From assembly GCA_036574215.1 (NCBI GenBank), contig JAINCR010000103.1, positions 1 to 55,454 of the forward strand: a stretch of 55,454 nucleotides of DNA, in the 5' to 3' direction. The notes beneath the pieces are model-generated. The model had not been told where the DNA came from. It did no database searches and saw only the letters and a list, made by a program, of their open reading frames with translations. This document shows positions 34,149 to 43,126 of the stretch, one piece after another. The DNA is from Caldisericaceae bacterium. GTDB taxonomy: Bacteria; Caldisericota; Caldisericia; Caldisericales; Caldisericaceae. The position numbers and the translations under genes are program-made. The stretch's first letter is position 1; every line of letters begins with the position of its first letter.

Positions 34149-35215
34149 AATTCAGAGTAAAATTTATTTTAAGTCATATTATTGTTAGTCTCACTTCAGC
34201 TGTAATTTCCATACTATTAATAAACTATTTTGTAAGGTATTTTTTCATAAGGATTTTTGTAGGGAAAGGAGTATCAATCATAATTCCAGAAGCAGGGACT
34301 AGATTTTTAAATAACGTAAAATTTGTCATTCTTATATCTGGGCTCATTTCAGTTATCATTGGTTTTGTTTTAGCACTTAGCATCTCAGAGTATATCTTAA
34401 AGCCGATTATACAGATGAAGGAATTTGCAAGAAGAATCTCACAAGGTGACTTCAAAGCAAGGCTTAAAAAAAATACAGATGATGAAATTGGAGAGCTTAC
34501 AGAATCGTTAAACTACATGGCATTTCATCTTGGTGAAATTGAATCAATGCGAACAAAACTAATGCAGAACATTTCTCACGATCTTAGGACGCCACTCTCC
34601 TCCATTAAAGGATATCTCGAGGTTTTAATTGATGAAAGTTTTTCTAACGAGGAAAAAGAAAATGCAAAAGAAATTATTAGAAAAGAAATCGAAAAAATGG
34701 AAAAAATGACAAAAGATTTAACAAAACTCTCCACTGCCGATAGTAAAGCACTTCCTTTAGAATTTGAGAAAGTCAATTTAACAAATATATTGAAAGAGAC
34801 CTTTAATGCCTTTAAATTAAAAATAGAAGAAAAAGGAATTAAAGGGATTCTTTTACTCGAAGATGAGGACATCTATATAATGGGAGATGTTCAAAAATTA
34901 AAAGAAATATTCTCTAATTTGCTTGATAATGCACTTAAATTTACGATGCATGGTTACATAAAAGTAAAATTATCCAAAGAAAAAGACAAAGCGGTTGTTG
35001 AAATAAGAGATACTGGAATTGGCATAAAAGAGAAAGACCTACCTCTTATTTTTGATAGATTCTACAAAGTTCATGTAAACTCTGATGATTCTGGGCTTGG
35101 TCTTGGACTTTCAATCGTAAAAGAATACACGTATGCACACAACGGAGAATTAGAAGTTAAAAGCGAAGAAAACGTTGGCTCAACTTTCATTTTAAAATTT
35201 AAAATCGTTAATTAG
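34145..35215 (+). CDS. Sensor histidine kinase
   Basis: 356 residues. Two membrane segments (about 8-30 and 55-80) enclose a short external loop, then HAMP (ILKPIIQMKEFARRISQGDF), HisKA (MQNISHDLRTPLSSIKGYLE) and HATPase_c (NLLDNALKFT, DTGIGIKEKD, GLGLGLSIVKEY). The sensing loop is only about 25 residues, so it may sense membrane state or a partner protein. The 3' end overlaps the convergent membrane protein gene by 8 bases. Confidence 0.94.
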   Translation: MKFRVKFILSHIIVSLTSAVISILLINYFVRYFFIRIFVGKGVSIIIPEAGTRFLNNVKFVILISGLISVIIGFVLALSISEYILKPIIQMKEFARRISQGDFKARLKKNTDDEIGELTESLNYMAFHLGEIESMRTKLMQNISHDLRTPLSSIKGYLEVLIDESFSNEEKENAKEIIRKEIEKMEKMTKDLTKLSTADSKALPLEFEKVNLTNILKETFNAFKLKIEEKGIKGILLLEDEDIYIMGDVQKLKEIFSNLLDNALKFTMHGYIKVKLSKEKDKAVVEIRDTGIGIKEKDLPLIFDRFYKVHVNSDDSGLGLGLSIVKEYTYAHNGELEVKSEENVGSTFILKFKIVN

Positions 35216-36596
35216 CCTTTACATTCTCTAACTCTTCCAACATTTTTATAGAATTAGTTTTAAGTTGATTAAACAAGACACTATCAATTTCGCAACCTGA
35301 ATATTCAACAAAGTAAAAAGCGTCAACTAACTTTGAAAAATTTTCACTTGTAAGATAGTTTTTAATGCTATTAAGAAACTCTTTTGGAGTTACACTTTCA
35401 GAGTAATTAAAACCTCGTTTTATGAGTGTCAAAACTGAAAGAAAATACAGATACTCAATAAATTCCTTTTTACTTGAAATCATTGCTAGATATTTAACGC
35501 CAAATTCCTTGTATTTTTTAGATAATGTTTGAAGTTTATCCTTAAAAGCATCTCCTGTTAATGGAACTAAAATTTCCCCATTTAGTTTGTAGAGATAAAA
35601 GGCCAAAGCAACAAACCCCAATACCGTTAAAATAGTTAATGCAAAAATTATTAAAAAGTCTCTATTTTTAATGTGATAAAAGAGCAAACTAAAAATTACT
35701 AAGAATAGAATTAAAAAAAACGAAATAATTAAAGAGACTTTAAAATTAGAATTATAAAATTTCGAATAATTACTTTCATGCTTTCTTGCATATAAATTCA
35801 TTATGAAAAGCACAAAACCATAAACAAGGATAAGCAGAACAAAGGGATAAATAAAATTACTTTGATCAATATTAAAACTTTGGAAACTTATGTTATAAGT
35901 TGTTAAGGTTAATAACATCAAAATAATTGTAGGTAGTATCGACAAAAAAATTAAAACTTGTTTTAGACTGTTTCTTTTTGGTTGTAAGATCTTTACCTTA
36001 TTAAAATTTGCTTTAACTACAAAATACAAAAAAACAAGAAGTCCAATTAAGATAAATAAAGCAAAAACAATAGCAATAATATTTGTAAAAGATAAGTTCT
36101 TTACTTCCACTTGTTCATTAATAATCCCACCTAAATTATTAGGGGAATTCTGTAAATTCGTGTGTAATTCTTCTTTAGGAATAGGTGTAAAAAGAAAACT
36201 AGCAATAGAAACAAATGTCTGTGAAAAATTAATTTTTAAAAATGGTAAAATATCTATATTTAGCAATCCAAAAAGTGGGACGAAAGATAAATAAAAATAC
36301 ATTTTTTTATTAAATATTCCGTTTCTTTTTAGCTTATCTATAAGATAAAAGTATAGAGAGAGAAACGAAAGAACATTCAACCAAATGTTAAAATGAAATA
36401 TAGAACTAATAATAAAACTACCAAACAAAAAGCTAACAGGAGTAAAATCATACTTAAAAGAAAGATAAAAAAACAGCAACAAGAATAAAAAGGCGATTAA
36501 CAACAAAACAATACGCAACTCATACTTTGCAATATTTTCGATTAGAAATTTTGCTACTACCAATAAAAGTTGAATATTAAAAATTGCATAAACCAT
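35208..36596 (-). CDS. Membrane protein with C-terminal DUF4129-like domain
   Basis: 462 residues. About nine hydrophobic segments, in groups near residues 5-125, 165-195, 210-270 and 285-340, precede a cytosolic C-terminal domain. That end resembles DUF4129 (FLSVLTLIKRGFNYSESVTP, then KEFLNSIKNYLTSENFSKLVDAFYFVEYSG). DUF4129 usually ends transglutaminase-like proteins in MoxR-DUF58 loci; no transglutaminase Cys-His-Asp triad is evident here. It is third in that operon, 3 bases after the DUF58 gene. Function is unknown, likely membrane or envelope maintenance. Confidence 0.65.
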   Translation of the reverse strand: MVYAIFNIQLLLVVAKFLIENIAKYELRIVLLLIAFLFLLLFFYLSFKYDFTPVSFLFGSFIISSIFHFNIWLNVLSFLSLYFYLIDKLKRNGIFNKKMYFYLSFVPLFGLLNIDILPFLKINFSQTFVSIASFLFTPIPKEELHTNLQNSPNNLGGIINEQVEVKNLSFTNIIAIVFALFILIGLLVFLYFVVKANFNKVKILQPKRNSLKQVLIFLSILPTIILMLLTLTTYNISFQSFNIDQSNFIYPFVLLILVYGFVLFIMNLYARKHESNYSKFYNSNFKVSLIISFFLILFLVIFSLLFYHIKNRDFLIIFALTILTVLGFVALAFYLYKLNGEILVPLTGDAFKDKLQTLSKKYKEFGVKYLAMISSKKEFIEYLYFLSVLTLIKRGFNYSESVTPKEFLNSIKNYLTSENFSKLVDAFYFVEYSGCEIDSVLFNQLKTNSIKMLEELENVKAN

Positions 36597-36599
36597 GCC

Positions 36600-37811
36600 T
36601 TACACCTCAAGTAAGCTTAAATAGTCTTTTCCAAGTACTGGGTAGAGAGTTACCCCTTCCTTTTCAAGGATATCCTTAAGAGTATTTAACTCATTTATAG
36701 ACGGCGGCTCTTTAAAATAGTAATAAGGGGGCTTTTCATTAGGAAAAACAAATGTTTCATCAACTAACAGCACGATATTAATTTTAGAAAAGTGGTATTT
36801 AAGTCTAAAGAGTAAAAGAAGTGTATCAAAATTAATTTCCTTGTCAATATAGAAAAGTTCACTTCCAAATTCACTTTTTTGAATAAGCGCCTTTATAAAA
36901 AATCCTGTTTCGAAAGCGTCGTTGAAATTTTTTGAAAGAGTCTTAAAACATTCAAGGAGATGATACTCACTAGAATCTAATTTAATATCAACAAAATCTT
37001 TAGAATTTACTATCACAGAAAAAGGTAAATGATACTTATTTGCATAATAAAGAATTGATGCTGCAACGGAAGTTGCGGCGTCTAAAAACTTAAGAGATTT
37101 TTTGTAATAATTAACTGCAACGTATATACGTTTAGAAGCAGAAAAGTCAAATTCTTTAACAACCAGCTCCCCTTTATGCGCAGTCTGTTTCCAATGGATG
37201 AGTTTTACAGGATCACCTGGAGCGTAGTCTCTTACACCTGCAACATAAGAGTAATCAAAATTAATCCTATATTTAGCTTTTATTCCTTCGTAAGGATCTA
37301 ACAGTTTTATATTGAGTTTCGATAAGGAAACAAGTTTTGGGAAGACGAAAATAGTTTTAAGTTTTCCGTATTTTTTAACAAACACAAAGAGGTTTAGAGG
37401 GTCTGTAACAGCAACAGTTGCGCTACCTATTTCATATATACCTCTTCTATTGCTAACAAGATTAGCCTCAAATTTATCATCCATCTTTTTACCAAATAAT
37501 AAATTACTTGATTTGTTTGAAATTGAAACAATATATGGTGGGAGGTCTATTTTGTATAAAACCTTAAAAGGAAGAAAAGAATTAAAAAGAAAAGTATAAT
37601 TAATTTTGAACGGTGATTTTTGGGTTGTAGTATAATTTGTTATATCACTATCTACTAAAATTTCCATTCTTCTTAAAGCAATCACATAAAAGATAACGTA
37701 AACAGCTGAAATAAAGAGTAATAAATAGAAGATGAAACCAAAAAATGCAGTCATTAATAATAGTGCAATTAAAAAGAATTTGCTGCCTTTCCTAAGATAT
37801 CTCATTTTCAA
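36600..37811 (-). CDS. DUF58 protein of a MoxR locus
   Basis: 403 residues. Two adjacent membrane segments near the N-terminus (about 10-47) are followed by a beta-rich region and the DUF58 signature RDYAPGDPVKLIHWKQTAH at about 193-211. The remainder resembles a von Willebrand A-like fold. Such proteins pair with MoxR ATPases, which are thought to act as chaperones for them. The gene overlaps the MoxR gene by 20 bases, so they are translated together. Confidence 0.88.
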   Translation of the reverse strand: MKMRYLRKGSKFFLIALLLMTAFFGFIFYLLLFISAVYVIFYVIALRRMEILVDSDITNYTTTQKSPFKINYTFLFNSFLPFKVLYKIDLPPYIVSISNKSSNLLFGKKMDDKFEANLVSNRRGIYEIGSATVAVTDPLNLFVFVKKYGKLKTIFVFPKLVSLSKLNIKLLDPYEGIKAKYRINFDYSYVAGVRDYAPGDPVKLIHWKQTAHKGELVVKEFDFSASKRIYVAVNYYKKSLKFLDAATSVAASILYYANKYHLPFSVIVNSKDFVDIKLDSSEYHLLECFKTLSKNFNDAFETGFFIKALIQKSEFGSELFYIDKEINFDTLLLLFRLKYHFSKINIVLLVDETFVFPNEKPPYYYFKEPPSINELNTLKDILEKEGVTLYPVLGKDYLSLLEV

Positions 37812-38742
37812 AGTCTACATCTTTGGGCACTTTTACCGTGTCTAAAACTTCAAATACAACATCGCTTGTTTTTTTACCCCTAAGCTTTGCTTCAGCTTTT
37901 AAAATAATTCTATGATTAACAACATCCAAAACTGACTGTTTCACATCATCTGGAATTACAAAATTTCTGCCTTCAATAAAAGCTCTCGCTTGTGAGACTT
38001 TCATTAAATGTATTGTTGCTCTTGGGCTTATGCCCAAATAAACATCTTTATGAGTTCTTATATTAGAAGCAATATCAACAATGAAATCATAAATTTTTGG
38101 ATGAATGAAAACCTTTTTGACACTTTCTTGTAAAGTAAGCAAATCTTCTCGGCTTCCAATTAGTCTTGAATTTTCTATAAGTTCGTGAGTCTTTTCCTGT
38201 TGTAAGATTTTGGTTTCATAAGACCTATCTGGATAGCCAACGGAAAGTCGCATAAGGAATCTATCAAGTTGAGCCTCTGGGAGAGGAAACGTTCCTTCGT
38301 ATTCAATAGGATTTTCTGTTGCAAAAACAATAAAGGGCTTTTCAAGTTTATACACTTTCCCTTCTATTGTAACACCGTACTCTCCCATTGCTTCAAGTAA
38401 AGCTGACTGGGTTTTTGGAGTAGCACGGTTGATTTCATCTGCAAGTAAAATGTTAGTAAATATAGGGCCAAATTTAATTTCGAATTTCTTGGTTTCCATA
38501 TCATATACTGTAACACCTATAATATCTGACGGAAGAACATCGGGTGTAAACTGTATCCTATGAAACGTCATGTTAAACGAGTTTGCAACAGCTTTAGCAA
38601 GGGTTGTTTTCCCCGTACCAGGCACATCTTCAAGTAATACGTGCCCATTAGCAAGTAGCCCAATTACAACCTTTTTTATTACTTCTTCCTTTCCTAAAAT
38701 TACACTATTCAAATTATCCAACAACTTTTCGATTATTTCCAT
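37792..38742 (-). CDS. MoxR-family AAA+ ATPase
   Basis: 316 residues. Walker A GTGKTTLAKAVA, Walker B ILLADEINRATPKTQSALLEAMGE, sensor 1 FATENPIEYEGTFPLPEAQLDRF and the arginine-containing SPRATIHLMKVSQARAFIEGR are the family hallmarks. It belongs to the MoxR/RavA group that helps assemble or activate partner proteins. The ATG at 38742 sits behind TGGAGGT; an in-frame ATG four codons earlier overlaps that site and was rejected. Confidence 0.94.
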   Translation of the reverse strand: MEIIEKLLDNLNSVILGKEEVIKKVVIGLLANGHVLLEDVPGTGKTTLAKAVANSFNMTFHRIQFTPDVLPSDIIGVTVYDMETKKFEIKFGPIFTNILLADEINRATPKTQSALLEAMGEYGVTIEGKVYKLEKPFIVFATENPIEYEGTFPLPEAQLDRFLMRLSVGYPDRSYETKILQQEKTHELIENSRLIGSREDLLTLQESVKKVFIHPKIYDFIVDIASNIRTHKDVYLGISPRATIHLMKVSQARAFIEGRNFVIPDDVKQSVLDVVNHRIILKAEAKLRGKKTSDVVFEVLDTVKVPKDVDFENEIS

Positions 38743-38768
38743 CCGTACCTCCATACAAAAATCATTTT

Positions 38769-38796
38769 ATTATAATAATTCTTAAAATATACTCAA
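38769..38796 (-). promoter_or_regulatory. Promoter of the MoxR operon
   Basis: Minus strand: TTGAGT (38791-38796), 16 bases, TATAAT (38769-38774). Its -35 box is one base away from the -35 box of the divergent antiporter promoter. Confidence 0.7.
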
Positions 38797-38797
38797 C

Positions 38798-38825
38798 TTG
38801 ACTTTATTAACACTTTAAATATACT
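38798..38825 (+). promoter_or_regulatory. Promoter of the antiporter gene, leaderless
   Basis: TTGACT (38798-38803), 16 bases, TATACT (38820-38825), then six bases and the ATG at 38832. The transcript should begin at the start codon. No ribosome site is present. Confidence 0.75.
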
Positions 38826-38831
38826 AAGTTT

Positions 38832-39995
38832 ATGGAAGAGTTCCTTATCTTCATAAGCCTTTCAGTACTTATCGGAGGAATTTTGTCATATTATATTACA
38901 AGATCAAAATTTCCGACTATCACTGGCCTCATAATAATTGGATTGTTGGTTTCAGCAACATCTTTCATAAAGAGATACTTGCTGAATTATCAGGATTTTG
39001 TTGCTCTTGTTATAGAAATTACTCCAGTTTTACTTGTGTTCAGAGCTGGCCTAGAATTGACCCATGTAAGATCTTTTACCAAAAAGATTTTAATTGCATC
39101 AATTATCCAATCTTTGATCACGTATTTGGTCATATTTCTGATTACAAAGTTCGTTATGGAATTAAACAATATCGAATCACTTGTAATGGGCACCATATGG
39201 ATGGTAACAGGAACAGATGTTTCAATAACTATCATAAAAAACTTAAAAATTGCTCAAGATTTAAAAGAAAAATTAGCAAGTTGCACAATCATTGATGATT
39301 TAATAGCAGAAATATTCTTTTTTCTATCTTTCCCTCTGCTACATTTTTCTTCAGACTTACAAGGAAAAACTTCTCAAATATTTTTTCTTTCATTACAGGA
39401 AGTTGTTCTTTCCATTTTATTAGGATTTTTTTTAGGGATTGCGCTCTCACTTTTTATTAAACTAACAAAATTAAGATTCATAAAGTTTACAACTGCATTT
39501 TCAATTATTATTCTCTTAATAGGTATCTCAAGCATCTTAAAAACACACAGTCTTATAGTATCACTACTTGCTGGAACTGTAATATCTATAATGATTAAAA
39601 AGGAATACGTTTTTTCAATCCTAAACTCACTAAGAGAGTTTGAAAATATTTTTTATACCCTCTTTGTAATTGTTATAATTGGTTCGGTCACAATTTTTAA
39701 TCTCGAAAAAAGCCTATACTTAGGTTTAGTTACATTAATAATAAGGTTTATAGGAAAAAGCATCGGCGCTTTCGCAATTGAACAAACAAAGTTATTGGAT
39801 GATGCTACATTCTTAGATATAGTAGTAAGTCTTGCTCCACAATCTATCCTTAGCCTATATTTTGCTTATAAAATAAAAGATTTGGTTACTAGAACAAATT
39901 TAGAAGTGCTTCCCATTACCATTGCAGGAGTTATAATATTTGAAATATTTGGTTATTTAATTATTTACAAACTCGAATTAAATAAAGAAAATTAA
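38832..39995 (+). CDS. CPA2-type cation/proton antiporter
   Basis: 387 residues, about 11-13 membrane helices. TIIDDLIAE carries the paired aspartates of electrogenic CPA2 antiporters (NapA/KefB type). VLLVFRAGLELTHVRSF and FPTITGLIIIGLLVS match conserved helices of the Na+/H+ exchanger domain. There is no regulatory TrkA-N domain as in KefB. It probably exchanges Na+ or K+ for protons. Divergent from the MoxR operon; the 3' end overlaps a convergent MFS gene by 18 bases. Confidence 0.88.
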   Translation: MEEFLIFISLSVLIGGILSYYITRSKFPTITGLIIIGLLVSATSFIKRYLLNYQDFVALVIEITPVLLVFRAGLELTHVRSFTKKILIASIIQSLITYLVIFLITKFVMELNNIESLVMGTIWMVTGTDVSITIIKNLKIAQDLKEKLASCTIIDDLIAEIFFFLSFPLLHFSSDLQGKTSQIFFLSLQEVVLSILLGFFLGIALSLFIKLTKLRFIKFTTAFSIIILLIGISSILKTHSLIVSLLAGTVISIMIKKEYVFSILNSLREFENIFYTLFVIVIIGSVTIFNLEKSLYLGLVTLIIRFIGKSIGAFAIEQTKLLDDATFLDIVVSLAPQSILSLYFAYKIKDLVTRTNLEVLPITIAGVIIFEIFGYLIIYKLELNKEN

Positions 39996-41135
39996 AATAG
40001 CAGAAAAAATTGCAAGAAATCCACCAAAAAAGAACGGCGCAGAAGGAGCAACGTATTGGTACAAAATCCCAGCGATTAAAGATGCTGGAAAAGACATTAT
40101 CCCAACTGCGAAATTGTATAAACCATAGGCTGTGCCTCTTACTTCGTCTTTTGCTACAAAATCTGAGATGTAGGCTCTCTGTGAACCTTCAGAAAGTGCG
40201 TAATAGACTCCATAAATTGCAAAAATCCACCAGAAAGAAGTCTCAGATTTTGCAAGAGCAAATGCCAAGTAAGAGATTCCATAAATAGTTAATCCTAAAA
40301 TCAAAGTAGCTTTTCTACCAATTTTGTCAGAAAGAATGCCAAATGGAGTAGATAAAATTGCATAAACTATAGTATTAACAAACCACATAAGGAGTATTGT
40401 AGTTGAAAATATCCCAAATGAACTTGCATACATAGTAATAAAAGCATCTGAACTATTCCCCAAGGTAAAGATCGTAATGGCAAACAAAAAGATGTAAAAT
40501 TTCTTACCTAAATTTAAATTCTTAAAAAAGGTTCCCTGAGATTTTTTTATTTCTTTTTCTAATTTTTTCTCTTTTACAAAAAACAGGATGAGAACAGCAA
40601 TGACTGCAGGAATTAAAGCAATCTTAAAGACTGCTTCATAGTTAGTTTTTCCAAATTTATCAAGAACCCAAAATGCTAAAAGTGGGGCTACTGCTGCTCC
40701 AAAAGTATCAAGTGCTCTATGAAAACCAAAATAAAACCCTCTATTTGTTTCATCTGTATAAGAGGCAATCAAAGCATCTCTTGGAGAAGTTCTTATACCC
40801 TTTCCAATTCTTTCAAAGAATCGCACAATAAGGACTGAAAACGGAGTCTTTGAAAAAAGTAAAAAGAACTTTGATACAGTTGATTCAGCATATCCAAAAA
40901 TAGTGAGCCACTTTCTATTCCTAATTTTATCTGAAATATAACCAGAGAATATCTTTAAAATAGAAGATGTTGTCTCTGCAAGGCCTTCAATAACTCCTAT
41001 GAAAGCACCACCTGCACCTATCGACTCAAGAAAAAGGGGTAATACTTTTACGATCATTTCAGTTGAAACGTCTGTGAAAAAACTCGTAAGGCCAAGGATA
41101 ACTACATTGATAATGTTTGCTCGTGTTTTTTTCAT
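39978..41135 (-). CDS. MFS transporter
   Basis: 385 residues, 11-12 membrane helices. Typical features are SGYISDKIRNRKWLTIFGY and, in the second half, GILSDKIGRKATLILG, the repeated MFS loop motif. RFFERIGKGIRTSPRDALIA is characteristic of a bacterial MFS subgroup. The substrate is unknown. It lies one base after the MoeA-PBP fusion gene, which raises the possibility of a molybdate- or cofactor-linked substrate, but this is only context. Confidence 0.88.
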   Translation of the reverse strand: MKKTRANIINVVILGLTSFFTDVSTEMIVKVLPLFLESIGAGGAFIGVIEGLAETTSSILKIFSGYISDKIRNRKWLTIFGYAESTVSKFFLLFSKTPFSVLIVRFFERIGKGIRTSPRDALIASYTDETNRGFYFGFHRALDTFGAAVAPLLAFWVLDKFGKTNYEAVFKIALIPAVIAVLILFFVKEKKLEKEIKKSQGTFFKNLNLGKKFYIFLFAITIFTLGNSSDAFITMYASSFGIFSTTILLMWFVNTIVYAILSTPFGILSDKIGRKATLILGLTIYGISYLAFALAKSETSFWWIFAIYGVYYALSEGSQRAYISDFVAKDEVRGTAYGLYNFAVGIMSFPASLIAGILYQYVAPSAPFFFGGFLAIFSAILIFFI

Positions 41136-41136
41136 T

Positions 41137-43050
41137 TTAAAAACTCCTTATTTCTCCTTTAAAAATATAGCCTTTAAAATTTTCTACATTTTTTTTAAAT
41201 GCTTCTGAATGCATCACTTCAAGAAAATATTTTATTTTAGAGTTTTCTTTCTCTTCATAATCTATAAGAATTTCATACTCCTCCTCGCCGAGTTTTATAA
41301 AATCAAGGTCAAACAAATTTGCAACATACTCTATACCCAAACCACAATCTGCTAAACCACTTAAAACAGCATTTGCTACACCTAAGTGTGTAATTTCCTC
41401 AACATCATAACCTTTTATGTTATTAGGATCAATATAATTACTTTCAAGTAGATAATCTAAAAAAATTCTAGTGCCGGAACCTTTTTGCCTATTAACAAAA
41501 ACAACGTCTTTCCTCAGCAAATCATTTATAGAGTAGATCTTTTTTGGATTTCCTTTCTTTACTATTAAACCTTGGTTTCTTAAAGCAAAAAGGATTCTTA
41601 AAATTTTCTTATCTTTAAGATATTTCTTTATATAAGATTCGTTATACGTCCTTGTTTCTTTATCAAAGAGATGTATTGAAGTAAAGAAGGTTTCACCTCT
41701 TAAAAAAGAAAGAAGACCTCCTAAACTACCAGTATTTACAATACCAAATTTAAATTGTGGATTTTGCTTTTTTGCAAAATTTAACAGGAATTCTAACATT
41801 GGATCGTTTGAGCCAATAAAAAGAAGTTGGTTATTCAACTCATCTATACTTTTTAAAAGCTCAACTTCAATGGACGAATTTGCAGGAATGCCCTCAAGAT
41901 CATCTTTTATACTAATTAAACCATCTGAATTTACAACTGAGGAAATGTTAGATGCACCCCTTTTTAATGGAACAACAATCAGTTCATCATGAACATTTGA
42001 GATTTTTACCCGAACAAACTCTTGTACACCTAAGCTTGAAGGAATATCTCTTTTGACAACTCCTTTTGCTTTCGATGGATAATCAAGGCTCACACCAGTT
42101 ATTTCTTCCATAAAAATTTTTAAAAATATTTTTGCATCAATGTAATTAGACACAGGGAACCCAGGAAGTCCAATAAGAGGGGTATCTTTATTAAATCCTA
42201 TAACGATTGGTTTTCCTGGTTGGATTGTAATTCCATGGAATAAAATTTCACCAAAGCTTTCAAAAACATCTGCAATTAAGTCTTTTGTGCCCTTGGCAGA
42301 ACCACCAATTATTACAATAGCATGGAATACATCTTTTACATTATCAATTGTGTCTCTTAAAACCTTAAAATCATTCGGTAAGACCTCGTCAAAAACATTT
42401 GCTTCTCCTCCGTATGCCTCAACAATTGAAGAAACCATATACGAATTTGAATCAACAACATCTCCTTTTTGGAGTGGTTCATTTATCCTTTTAACTTCCT
42501 CACCTGTTGCAATGATAAGTACTTTGGGCTTTTCAAAGACAAAAACCTTTTCGTTTAATGAAGAAATCAAAATACCAACGTGCTCTGGTCTTATTTTTTC
42601 ATAAACTGGGATGATTATTTCTCCTTTAGAAAAATCCTCTCCTATTGTTCTTACATTTTCATAATAATGAAGTGGGTTAAATACGCTTACAAGGTTATCG
42701 TCAACTTTTACATCTTCTACCATCGCAACACAATCAAATGGAAAGTCCAAAATATCACCAGTATTAACATATTTTGCATTTTTACCAATCACAAATGTTT
42801 TAGGATTCGAAATAGTTGCATTTGAGGTTGAGGAAGAAATAAGTGCAAAACCATCAACTGCAGAGGCGTTGTAAAAAGGTTCTGATATTTTAGCATAAAC
42901 CTCTCTTGAAGTAATTCTTCCTAGCGAATCGTAAGTTGGAATTTCTTCTTCTTTTAAGGATTTAAAAATCCTAAGGTCTCTTAATTTTTCTCTAAATACG
43001 TTAACTGCTTCAGCAAGACTCTTTCTTTTCAAAAAAATTTCTTTTTTCAT
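41137..43050 (-). CDS. MoeA-type molybdopterin protein fused to a substrate-binding domain
   Basis: 637 residues. Residues 1-405 are MoeA: EPFYNASAVDGFALIS, VNTGDILDFPFDCVAMVEDV, VLIIATGEEV, IVIIGGSAKGTKDL and HGITIQPGKPIVIGF, then MoeA domain IV. Residues about 410-637 resemble the PBP-like/LysR-substrate-type domain (VFVNRQKGSGTRIFLDYLL, HLGVANAVLSGLADCGLG). MoeA inserts molybdenum or tungsten into the cofactor; the extra domain may bind oxyanion or regulate. The architecture is known in archaea and anaerobes. It is preceded by a promoter that makes the mRNA leaderless. Confidence 0.9.
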   Translation of the reverse strand: MKKEIFLKRKSLAEAVNVFREKLRDLRIFKSLKEEEIPTYDSLGRITSREVYAKISEPFYNASAVDGFALISSSTSNATISNPKTFVIGKNAKYVNTGDILDFPFDCVAMVEDVKVDDNLVSVFNPLHYYENVRTIGEDFSKGEIIIPVYEKIRPEHVGILISSLNEKVFVFEKPKVLIIATGEEVKRINEPLQKGDVVDSNSYMVSSIVEAYGGEANVFDEVLPNDFKVLRDTIDNVKDVFHAIVIIGGSAKGTKDLIADVFESFGEILFHGITIQPGKPIVIGFNKDTPLIGLPGFPVSNYIDAKIFLKIFMEEITGVSLDYPSKAKGVVKRDIPSSLGVQEFVRVKISNVHDELIVVPLKRGASNISSVVNSDGLISIKDDLEGIPANSSIEVELLKSIDELNNQLLFIGSNDPMLEFLLNFAKKQNPQFKFGIVNTGSLGGLLSFLRGETFFTSIHLFDKETRTYNESYIKKYLKDKKILRILFALRNQGLIVKKGNPKKIYSINDLLRKDVVFVNRQKGSGTRIFLDYLLESNYIDPNNIKGYDVEEITHLGVANAVLSGLADCGLGIEYVANLFDLDFIKLGEEEYEILIDYEEKENSKIKYFLEVMHSEAFKKNVENFKGYIFKGEIRSF

Positions 43051-43057
43051 TGATGTT

Positions 43058-43063
43058 ATTATA
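43058..43063 (-). promoter_or_regulatory. -10 box of the moeA-type gene, leaderless
   Basis: Minus strand TATAAT followed by seven bases (AACATCA) and the ATG. Transcription should start at or next to the start codon; no Shine-Dalgarno is seen. The -35 region is poor. Confidence 0.55.
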
Positions 43064-43126
43064 ATTAGGTTTCAAAAAATTTGCTACAAAAAGAAGTAAT
43101 TTATAATATCTTTCTTTACAAGATTT

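Noticed and set aside
41137-43050. A sequencing frameshift joining two genes in the MoeA-PBP protein
   Set aside because: The reading frame is continuous and the two-domain architecture is known in other anaerobes and archaea, so it is a real fusion.
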